DNA of 10,332 bases from an uncultured Microbacterium sp. GTDB taxonomy: Bacteria > Actinomycetota > Actinomycetes > Actinomycetales > Microbacteriaceae. The DNA lies in contig CALANM010000191.1 in the NCBI GenBank assembly GCA_937926065.1, forward strand, positions 1 through 10,332. The letters are read 5' to 3'. Each line of letters opens with the position of its first letter. Position 1 is the stretch's first letter. Below, piece by piece: positions 1-6,146 of the stretch. Below the pieces are notes generated by a model. The model saw nothing but the letters and a program-made list of their open reading frames with translations, did no database searches and was not told where the DNA came from. Position numbers and translations under genes: made by a program.

Positions 1-315
1 GGCGAGCCGCTGCCGACGGCCGTCGTCGCCGGCAACGACCTCGTGGCCCTCGGGGTGATCCGCTCCATGCGCGCGCACGGGCTCGAGTGCCCCGGCGACA
101 TCAGCGTCGTGGGGTTCAACGACATGCCGTTCGCGGGCGACTTCTCGCCGTCGCTCACGACGGTGCACGTTCCGCTGCGCGACATCGGCATCCAGGCGGC
201 CCGCACGCTGCTCGCCGCTGTCGACGGACCCGATGACGCGCTCCAGGAGCGCGTCATGGTGACCCTCCCGGTCTCTCTCATCGTGCGCGAGTCGACGGGT
301 CCGGCACGCGAGTGA
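1..315 (+). CDS. LacI/GalR-family transcriptional regulator, C-terminal part (5' end outside window)
   Basis: The reading frame is open from base 1 to the TGA at 313-315, giving 104 residues of the effector-binding (periplasmic-binding-protein-like) domain. Visible family hallmarks are AGND near the start, the strand DISVVGFNDMPFA, the segment PSLTTVHVPLRDIG, and the C-terminal strand ending LIVREST. In LacI/GalR proteins this region forms the C-terminal subdomain that binds a small-molecule inducer and makes dimer contacts; the DNA-binding helix-turn-helix lies upstream of the window. The gene ends 5 bp before the -35 box of the next operon, which carries a perfect LacI-type palindrome, so this protein is the obvious candidate regulator of that operon (inference). 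Which ligand it senses cannot be told. Family assignment is secure; specificity is unknown. Confidence 0.93.
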   Translation, partial: GEPLPTAVVAGNDLVALGVIRSMRAHGLECPGDISVVGFNDMPFAGDFSPSLTTVHVPLRDIGIQAARTLLAAVDGPDDALQERVMVTLPVSLIVRESTGPARE

Positions 316-319
316 ATCG

Positions 320-349
320 TTGACTTTGGATGCAATCGCGCTCTAAGAT
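320..349 (+). promoter_or_regulatory. Predicted sigma70-type promoter of the LIV-type transporter operon
   Basis: A -35 box TTGACT (320-325) and a -10 box TAAGAT (344-349) are separated by 18 bp, close to the housekeeping consensus. The stretch is clearly less GC-rich than its surroundings. The predicted transcription start is around 355-357, which leaves a leader of about 75 nt before the ATG at 431. The start site falls inside the LacI-type operator at 353-366. This is a match by eye, with no transcript data. Confidence 0.75.
331..338 (+). promoter_or_regulatory. Second operator half-site between the -35 and -10 boxes
   Basis: TGCAATCG repeats the left half of the downstream operator (353-360) in the same orientation, 22 bp upstream, about two helical turns. 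The matching right half is not preserved (CGCTCT instead of ATTGCA). It could be a weak auxiliary contact for the repressor or chance; this is uncertain. Confidence 0.4.
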
Positions 350-352
350 GAG

Positions 353-366
353 TGCAATCGATTGCA
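353..366 (+). promoter_or_regulatory. LacI-family operator, perfect 14-bp palindrome
   Basis: TGCAATCGATTGCA is its own reverse complement. It is centred on CG, as is typical of LacI/GalR operators, and overlaps the predicted transcription start just after the -10 box. A repressor bound here would block initiation. The regulator encoded directly upstream is the natural candidate. Confidence 0.85.
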
Positions 367-371
367 GGAAT

Positions 372-426
372 CGGGCAATGACGCCCGGATGCTCCGTGCG
401 TCAGAGGCAGCTAACAGAGAGGTTAG
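372..426 (+). other. Leader with two small stem-loops; SD site of the lipoprotein gene in the second loop
   Basis: The first inverted repeat is CGGGC (372-376) and GCCCG (383-387) around a 6-nt loop. The second is CTAAC (411-415) and GTTAG (422-426) around the loop AGAGAG (416-421). The purine-rich SD GAGAGG (417-422) lies in that loop with its last base in the stem, 8 nt before the ATG at 431. The SD decides the start at 431. Any regulatory role for the stems is inference. Confidence 0.45.
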
Positions 427-430
427 TCAC

Positions 431-1669
431 ATGCAGAGGTCCGCCATCACACGGCTCATAGGGGCGCTCGCCGGCGTCGCCGTGAGCGCACTCGCATTAT
501 CCGCCTGCGCGGCAGACAGTCCCGCGCCCGGCGACACCGACGCCGACCAGGGTCCCATCAGGATCGGCGCCTCCCTCCCGCTCACGGGTGAGTTCAGCCA
601 GGGCGGTCTCGACACGCAGCAGGGCTATGAGGTCTGGGTCGAGCTGCAGAACGAGGCTGGAGGACTCCTCGGACGCGACGTCGAGATCGTCGTCAAGGAC
701 GACGCCACCAACCAGAACACCGTCGTGACCAACTACAACACGCTCATCGACCAGGACGGGGTCGACCTTCTTCTCGGCAGCCAGTCGTCGCTCCTGAACA
801 TCCCCGCCTCGGCCGTCGCCGAGCGAGCCGAGATGGTGTTCGTGTGCCCGTCGTGCGGCTCGCCCGACATGTACAACCGCGGGTTCGAGTTCATCTTCTT
901 CTCGCAGCAGGCCGTCGCCACCGACCAGGCGAAGGTGTTCGCCGAATGGGTCGCGTCCCTCCCTGAGGACCAGCGTCCTCAGCGCGCCGCGTACCCGTCG
1001 CTCGACGACCCGTTCGCAGGTCCCGTCGTCGAAGGCGCGGAGAAGATCCTGTCGGCCGCCGGCATCGAGACCGTCTACAAGGACGTCTACCCGGCCACGA
1101 CGAAGAACTTCGACTCGATCGTCAACTCGATCAAGGACGCCGACGCCGACATCATCGTGCAGGGCGCCCAGTTCGAGGACGGCGTGAACTTCGTGCGCTC
1201 GCTCCTGCGTGCCGGCTTCAGCCCCGACATCCTCTACCAGTCGTCGTCGCCGACCTACGGTCAGCAGTACGTCGAAGGCGTCGGCGCGGAGAACGCGGAG
1301 GGCGTGTTCTTCTCGTCGAGCTACCACGTGGCCGCCGCGACGCCCGGCAACGAGGAGTTCGTCGCCAAGTACAAGGAGATGTTCGGCGGGGAGCCGCCGG
1401 AGGACGCCGCTGACGGCTTCGCCGCCGCGACCGTCCTCGCCGCCGCAGTCGAGGCCGTCGGCTCGCTCGACGACCAGCGCGCGCTCGCCGACTGGATCCG
1501 CACCCACGAGGTGCCCACGATCCTGGGCACGCTGAGCTGGAACGAGGACGGAAGCCCGAAGGGCGACTTCCTCGTCGGCCAGTGGCAGGACGGCGCCTCC
1601 GAGGTCGTCCTTCCCGAAGACGCCTCGACCTCCGACCAGATCCTCCGCTGGAAGGGCTCGGCGTTCTGA
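431..1669 (+). CDS. HAAT-family ABC transporter substrate-binding lipoprotein (LivK/AmiC-like)
   Basis: This 412-aa protein is the extracytoplasmic ligand receptor of the transporter encoded downstream. Residues 1-25 form a signal peptide (Arg3 and Arg8, then a hydrophobic run) ending in the lipobox LSAC, so Cys26 should be lipidated and anchor the protein to the outer face of the membrane. The mature part begins with the type-1 periplasmic-binding signature IRIGASLPLTG (from residue 43) and has GSQSS at 116-120, where this family usually contacts the ligand. The start at 431 is chosen over upstream in-frame codons (such as TTG 362) because it has an SD (417-422) and places the signal peptide at the N-terminus; the upstream codons lie in or near the operator. 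Unusual is CPSC at 139-142, where relatives usually have a Gly/Ala-rich loop before the SPE-type and RGF motifs (here SPDMYNRGF). The family binds branched-chain amino acids, amides, urea and other small compounds; the ligand here is unknown. Confidence 0.93.
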   Translation: MQRSAITRLIGALAGVAVSALALSACAADSPAPGDTDADQGPIRIGASLPLTGEFSQGGLDTQQGYEVWVELQNEAGGLLGRDVEIVVKDDATNQNTVVTNYNTLIDQDGVDLLLGSQSSLLNIPASAVAERAEMVFVCPSCGSPDMYNRGFEFIFFSQQAVATDQAKVFAEWVASLPEDQRPQRAAYPSLDDPFAGPVVEGAEKILSAAGIETVYKDVYPATTKNFDSIVNSIKDADADIIVQGAQFEDGVNFVRSLLRAGFSPDILYQSSSPTYGQQYVEGVGAENAEGVFFSSSYHVAAATPGNEEFVAKYKEMFGGEPPEDAADGFAAATVLAAAVEAVGSLDDQRALADWIRTHEVPTILGTLSWNEDGSPKGDFLVGQWQDGASEVVLPEDASTSDQILRWKGSAF

Positions 1670-1690
1670 TCGCCGCGCACAGGTGAACCC

Positions 1691-2572
1691 ATGACCACCC
1701 TCGTCCAGACGCTCATCCAAGGACTGCTCATCGGCGCGGTGTACGCGCTGATGGCATCCGGGCTCACGCTCATCTTCGGAGTGATGCGTGTCATCAACCT
1801 CGCGCATGGCGCCCTCGCCATCTTCGCGGCGTTCCTGACCTACTCGCTCTGGAGCGCGTGGGGCCTTGATCCTCTCGTGTCGATCCCGCTGCTCGTCGTC
1901 GTGATGTTCGGCGTCGGCTGGCTGCTGTACGTCACGGTCATCAAGAGGGTCCGCGGACAGCACGTCAGCATGACGGTGCTGGCGACCTTCGGGATCGCGC
2001 TTCTGCTCGAGGGGGTCATGGGCTTCATCTGGGGCAACACGTCGCACGCCGTGCGCACGCCCTACACCGACGCGTCGATCACGTTCGGCCCGTTCTACGC
2101 CTCGACCGCGCAGCTGATCGCTGCGGGCGTCGCCGTGGTCGTGCTGGCCGCGCTCGCCGTGCTCCTGAACCGCACATGGCTCGGCCGCGCCATCCGCGCG
2201 GCATCCGTCAACGAGCACGGAGCGCTCCTGGTGGGCGTGAGCGTGGCGACTGTCGCAGCCGCGACCTTCGCGATCGGCATCGCCACCCTCGCCGCGAGCG
2301 GCGCGATGATCAGCACGATCTACCCGTTCCTTCCCGGATCGCACTACCAGTGGATCGCCCGTCTGCTCGCGATCGTCGTGCTCGGCGGCCTCGGGAGCCT
2401 TCCCGGGGCCGTCGCGGGAGCGCTCGTGATCGGGGTGGCCGAGATGCTCGCGACCGCCTACATCGGGGCCGCGTGGCCGATCGCCGTGCCGTTCATCGTC
2501 ATCTTCATCGTTCTCCTCGTGCGGCCCCAGGGGCTGCTCGGAACCCGACTCCGAGAGGATGCCGTCGCATGA
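1691..2572 (+). CDS. livH: Branched-chain amino acid-type ABC transporter permease, LivH family
   Basis: This 293-aa integral membrane protein is one of the two channel subunits of a HAAT-family importer. The N-terminus carries the LivH signature: a helix with YALMASGLTLIFGV, followed by INLAHG with Asn36 and AHG at 38-40. Several more hydrophobic helices follow, then the cytoplasmic coupling stretch around RAASVNEHGALLVGV, and GGLGSLPG at 232-239 followed by the final helices and RPQGLLG. Its length is normal for LivH. The SD is AGGTGA (1681-1686). The gene starts 21 bp after the binding-protein gene and its TGA overlaps the ATG of the next gene (ATGA, 2569-2572), suggesting translational coupling. 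The symbol names the family, not a proven leucine specificity. Confidence 0.94.
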   Translation: MTTLVQTLIQGLLIGAVYALMASGLTLIFGVMRVINLAHGALAIFAAFLTYSLWSAWGLDPLVSIPLLVVVMFGVGWLLYVTVIKRVRGQHVSMTVLATFGIALLLEGVMGFIWGNTSHAVRTPYTDASITFGPFYASTAQLIAAGVAVVVLAALAVLLNRTWLGRAIRAASVNEHGALLVGVSVATVAAATFAIGIATLAASGAMISTIYPFLPGSHYQWIARLLAIVVLGGLGSLPGAVAGALVIGVAEMLATAYIGAAWPIAVPFIVIFIVLLVRPQGLLGTRLREDAVA

Positions 2573-4437
2573 CCGCCTCCGCTTCGACGTCCCTCCGCGA
2601 ACGCCTGCTGGGCGACCGCGTCTGGAAGATCGGCACGCGCGTGATCCTCGTGATCGCGGCGGTCGTGCTGGTGCTGTTCCCCCTGTCGCCGTCCGCGTCG
2701 GCGCAGAACACCGTCATCCTCGCCCTCGTTCTCGCGATCGGCGCGTCGGGCCTCAACATCATCACGGGCTACGCGGGGTACCTGTCGCTCAGCCAGGGCG
2801 CGTTCCTCGGGATCGGCGCATACATCACCGCGGTGCTGACGCGGGTCGCCCCCGAGGTGAGCCCGTTCGTGTGGATGCCGCTGTCGGGCATCGGCGCGGC
2901 ACTGATCGCGATGCTGCTGGCGCTCGTCACATACCGCTCGCGCGGGCCGTCCTTCGTCATCATCACGATCGCGTTCCTGTTCCTCGTGCAGTTCGTCGCG
3001 ATCGAGTGGACCGAGGTCACCAACGGCTCGGCCGGCATCACGCTCCCGCTGCCCGACTGGCCCCGCGAATGGCGCAACTGGCCGTTCCACCTGCTCCTGG
3101 TCGCGCTGCTGGCGCTGTCGGTGCTGATGTCGTGGTGGATCCGGCGCACCAAGTTCGGCACGGGTCTCATCGCCATCCGGGAAGACGAGGGCAAGGCCGG
3201 CACGATCGGCATCAACGCGCCCATCTACAAAGTGCTCGCGTTCGGCCTCAGCGCCGTGTTCGTCGGCATGGCGGGCTCGGTCTACGGCTACTACCTGTCG
3301 TTCGTCGACCCGATCGGCATGTTCTCGATCATCATCTGCGTGCAGATGGTGCTGGCCGTCATCCTCGGCGGACGCGGCACCCTGTTCGGGCCCGTGCTCG
3401 GCGCATTCCTCATCGAGCCGCTCAACGCTCTGGCGAACAACTCGTTCGGCGGCGGCAACGCGCGCCTCGTGCTGTTCGGCGGACTCCTCGTGCTCCTCGT
3501 CGTGCTGCTGCCGCAGGGCATCATCCCCGGCATCCGCGCCCTGCGCGAGAAGATCCGCAGTCGCGACGCGGTCGGGCTGTCGGGAGCCCGGCTCGACTCG
3601 CGCCCGGCGGTCGTCGTCGAGCGCGCCGCGCCGAAGGCGGACGCCCGTCCGCTCCTGGAGGTCCGCGGCCTGCACAAGAGCTTCGGAGGCAACCACGCCG
3701 TCGACGAGTGCTCCTTCACGGTGCCGGAGGGGTCGATCACGGCCCTCATCGGGCCGAACGGCTCGGGCAAGACGACGGTGTTCAACCTCATCTCCGGCAC
3801 GATGACCGCGGATGCCGGTCAGGTGCTGTTCGACGGCCAGCCGCTCGGCCGCGATCCGTGGTCGCGGGCGCACCGCGGCATCGGGCGCACGTTCCAGATC
3901 ACGCGCCTGTTCCGCGAGATGACGGTGCTGGAGAATCTCGTCGCACCGCTGCGGGACTTCTCCTTCCGGCAGCTGGGCCTGGGCGCCGTGAGCGGCACTG
4001 AAGCGGCCAAGGCCGAGGAGCTGCTCGCCTTCGTGGGCATGTCGGCATACCGCGACGCCCCCGCGGCATCGCTCAGCTATGGGCAGCAGAAGCTGGTCGA
4101 GCTCGCGCAGGTCCTCATGCTCGAGCCGAAGCTCATCATGCTCGACGAACCGGCGGGCGGCATCAACCCGACCCTCATCGAGCGGATGGGCGGCCTCATC
4201 CGCGAGCTCAACGCGCAGGGCACGACGTTCCTCCTCGTCGAGCACAACATGCCGTTCGTGCTCGACCTGTGCGACCCGATCCGCGTCCTCGCCAAGGGCA
4301 GGGTCATCGCCGAAGGCGCACCGGACATGATCCAGAAGGACCCGATCGTGCTCGACGCCTACCTCGGCGACGACTACCTGCTCGACCAGCAGTCCAAGAC
4401 CGGCGGCGTGGCCGTCGTGAAGGGAGCCCGGCGATGA
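2569..4437 (+). CDS. Fused LivM-type permease and LivG-type ATP-binding protein
   Basis: One uninterrupted frame encodes 622 aa. Residues about 1-330 are a LivM permease: GYAGYLSLSQGAF at 67-79, the coupling motif IREDEGKAGTIGI beginning near 203, several hydrophobic helices, and LPQGIIPG near 315. After a linker of about 30 residues, an ABC ATPase runs from about 361 to the end, with Walker A GPNGSGKT (395-402), signature LSYGQ (502-506), Walker B Asp526 with catalytic Glu527, and switch His559. All catalytic residues are present, so the ATPase looks functional. LivG ends are typical: EHNM after Walker B, then the EGAP and LGDDY tail. LivM and LivG are usually separate proteins; fused versions occur in other bacteria, including actinobacteria as far as I know. 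The start is the ATG overlapping the livH stop, with SD GAGAGGA (2553-2559). Confidence 0.94.
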   Translation: MTASASTSLRERLLGDRVWKIGTRVILVIAAVVLVLFPLSPSASAQNTVILALVLAIGASGLNIITGYAGYLSLSQGAFLGIGAYITAVLTRVAPEVSPFVWMPLSGIGAALIAMLLALVTYRSRGPSFVIITIAFLFLVQFVAIEWTEVTNGSAGITLPLPDWPREWRNWPFHLLLVALLALSVLMSWWIRRTKFGTGLIAIREDEGKAGTIGINAPIYKVLAFGLSAVFVGMAGSVYGYYLSFVDPIGMFSIIICVQMVLAVILGGRGTLFGPVLGAFLIEPLNALANNSFGGGNARLVLFGGLLVLLVVLLPQGIIPGIRALREKIRSRDAVGLSGARLDSRPAVVVERAAPKADARPLLEVRGLHKSFGGNHAVDECSFTVPEGSITALIGPNGSGKTTVFNLISGTMTADAGQVLFDGQPLGRDPWSRAHRGIGRTFQITRLFREMTVLENLVAPLRDFSFRQLGLGAVSGTEAAKAEELLAFVGMSAYRDAPAASLSYGQQKLVELAQVLMLEPKLIMLDEPAGGINPTLIERMGGLIRELNAQGTTFLLVEHNMPFVLDLCDPIRVLAKGRVIAEGAPDMIQKDPIVLDAYLGDDYLLDQQSKTGGVAVVKGARR

Positions 4438-5216
4438 TCCGCCTCGAAGGAGTGGTCGCCGGCTACGGCGGCGGAAACGTGCTGCAGGGCGTGACGCTCG
4501 AGGTGCAGGCCGGGGAGCTCGGCTGCATCGTCGGACCGAACGGCGCAGGCAAGTCCACCGTGCTGCGCGTCGTGAGCGGCCTCCTGTCGCCCTCGGCCGG
4601 CACTGTGCATCTGGAAGGGGAGGACATCACCGGCCTCCCGCCCCACGAGGTCCTCGCCCGGGGCATCACGCAGGTGCCGCAGACCAACGGCCTGTTCTCC
4701 AATCTGACGGTGCGCGACAACATCCTCATGGGCGCCTACGTCATCCGGCGTGAGCGCGCCCTGGTCCGGGAGCGCTACGAGCGTGTGCTCGACATGTTCC
4801 CGCTCGTCAAGGACCGCACCGGCATCAAGTGCGGCAACCTGTCGGGCGGCCAGCGGCGGATGGTCGAGTTCGCGCGCTCGCTCATGCTCGACCCGAAGCT
4901 CGTCCTGCTCGACGAGCCGTCGCTCGGCCTGGACCCCAAGTCGCTGGGCGTCATCGACGAGGCGGTCGCGATCATGCTGCAGGCGGGCAAGGCCGTGCTC
5001 ATGGTCGAGCAGAACGTGCGCTTCGGCCTCCGCATGGCCAACGTCGGCATCGTCATGGAGAGCGGCCGCGTGCTCATGACGGCGCCCGCCGACCAGGTGC
5101 TCGACGACCCGGAGATCGCCGACCTCTATTTCGGCGGCGCCGTCCGCAAGGAGCTCGACTCCGCACACGATGCCGTCGCCGCAGTCCCCACACAGAAAGA
5201 AGGAACCACACCATGA
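4434..5216 (+). CDS. livF: Branched-chain amino acid-type ABC transporter ATP-binding protein, LivF family
   Basis: This 260-aa cytoplasmic ATPase should pair with the LivG-like domain of the upstream fusion protein to power import. Motifs in order are GPNGAGKS (34-41, Walker A), the LivF-typical VPQTNGLFSNLTV segment, LSGGQ (136-140, signature), and Asp160-Glu161 (Walker B and catalytic base). The switch position reads VEQN, with Gln in place of His, which is normal for LivF. The start overlaps the previous stop (ATGA, 4434-4437) and has a strong SD AAGGGAG (4420-4426) inside the upstream gene. The C-terminal tail after LYFGG is about 25 residues of low-complexity character and overlaps the SD and ATG of the next gene. 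It makes the protein slightly longer than a typical LivF. Confidence 0.94.
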   Translation: MIRLEGVVAGYGGGNVLQGVTLEVQAGELGCIVGPNGAGKSTVLRVVSGLLSPSAGTVHLEGEDITGLPPHEVLARGITQVPQTNGLFSNLTVRDNILMGAYVIRRERALVRERYERVLDMFPLVKDRTGIKCGNLSGGQRRMVEFARSLMLDPKLVLLDEPSLGLDPKSLGVIDEAVAIMLQAGKAVLMVEQNVRFGLRMANVGIVMESGRVLMTAPADQVLDDPEIADLYFGGAVRKELDSAHDAVAAVPTQKEGTTP

Positions 5217-6142
5217 CCGACAACCTGCCCTCCATCGGCTGGATCGGCGCGGGCCGCATGGGCGCCCAGCTCGTTCAGCGACTGCTGGCTGCCGGCTACG
5301 ACGTCGCCGTCTACAACCGCACCGCCTCCAAGGTGCAGCCGCTCATCGACGCGGGCGCCACCCACGCGGCCCGCCCCGTCGACCTGGCCGACCGCGACAT
5401 CGTCTTCAGCATGGTGTCGGCAGACAAGGACCTCGAGGCCGTCCTCCTCGGTCCCGACGGTCTGCTGACGGGAGACTCGGGTCCGCGCGCCCTCGCTGAC
5501 GTGTCGACGGTGTCGGTTGCGACGAGCGAGAAGGTGCGTGCGGCTGCCTCGGAGAAGGGCACCGGCTTCCTCGCCACGCCCGTCTCCGGCAACCCCGCCG
5601 TCATCGCCGCCGGCAAGCTCACGGTCGCCGTCTCGGGTCCCCGCGACGTGTTCGAGCAGGTCGAGCCCGTGCTGCAGGTCTTCGGACGCGGCGTGACCTA
5701 CGTGGGCGAGGGCGAGGTCGCCCGTCTCGTGAAGATCGCGCACAACGTGTTCCTGGGCGTCGTGACGCAGTCACTCGCCGAGATCACGGTGCTCGCCCAG
5801 AAGGGCGGCGTCTCGCGCGAGGCGTTCCTCTCCTTCCTGAACGACTCGGTCATGGGTTCGGTGTTCACGGGTTACAAGACGCCCGCGTTCGTCAACCTCG
5901 ACTTCACGCCGACGTTCACGATGCCCCTGCTCCAGAAGGACTTCGACCTGGGGCTGGATGCCGCGTACCGCCTCGCCGTGCCCATGCCGATCGCGTCGGC
6001 CACGCGCCAGATCGTCGCGCAGGAGGTCGGCTCCGGCAACACGGAGCAGGACTTCGCGACGCTGCTGCTCACGGTCGCGCGCGGAGCCGGGCTCCAGCTC
6101 GAGTCGGAGAACGCCGACGTCACCGACGGCCTCAGCGACTGA
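5213..6142 (+). CDS. NAD(P)-dependent oxidoreductase of the 3-hydroxyisobutyrate dehydrogenase family
   Basis: This 309-aa protein belongs to the beta-hydroxyacid dehydrogenase family (3-hydroxyisobutyrate dehydrogenase, tartronate semialdehyde reductase GarR and relatives), which oxidises or reduces short hydroxyacids with NAD(P). The N-terminal Rossmann fold has GAGRMG (12-17), and NRT after the second strand suggests NADP use (inference, from Arg near the strand end). The substrate-binding signature is present as TPVSGN rather than the usual DAPVSGG. The catalytic Lys174 and Asn178 (KIAHN) are present, followed by the helical C-terminal domain. The ATG overlaps the livF stop; an AAGGA SD lies at 5200-5204. 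The tight coupling to transporter genes argues that the enzyme acts on the imported compound or a product of it. The exact substrate is unknown. Length is normal for the family. Confidence 0.9.
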   Translation: MTDNLPSIGWIGAGRMGAQLVQRLLAAGYDVAVYNRTASKVQPLIDAGATHAARPVDLADRDIVFSMVSADKDLEAVLLGPDGLLTGDSGPRALADVSTVSVATSEKVRAAASEKGTGFLATPVSGNPAVIAAGKLTVAVSGPRDVFEQVEPVLQVFGRGVTYVGEGEVARLVKIAHNVFLGVVTQSLAEITVLAQKGGVSREAFLSFLNDSVMGSVFTGYKTPAFVNLDFTPTFTMPLLQKDFDLGLDAAYRLAVPMPIASATRQIVAQEVGSGNTEQDFATLLLTVARGAGLQLESENADVTDGLSD

Positions 6143-6146
6143 CCCG

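Noticed and set aside
362..430. N-terminal extension of the binding protein from TTG at 362
   Set aside because: It would start inside the operator, close to the predicted transcription start, without an SD, and would bury the lipoprotein signal peptide.
378..461. Possible 27-codon upstream ORF (ATG 378, AGGAA at 366-370) overlapping the binding-protein start
   Set aside because: Spacing is acceptable, but the peptide has no attenuator-like codon run and no conservation can be judged. Too weak to call a leader peptide.
497..2344. Long minus-strand open frame (615 codons) opposite the binding protein and livH
   Set aside because: The translation is Arg/Asp/Glu/His/Val-rich without family motifs, and it lies opposite two well-recognised genes. 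It is a GC-bias shadow.
2458..4245. Long minus-strand open frame (595 codons) opposite the LivM-LivG fusion
   Set aside because: Composition is low-complexity charged residues, with no SD or recognisable domain; the + strand frame has all transporter motifs.
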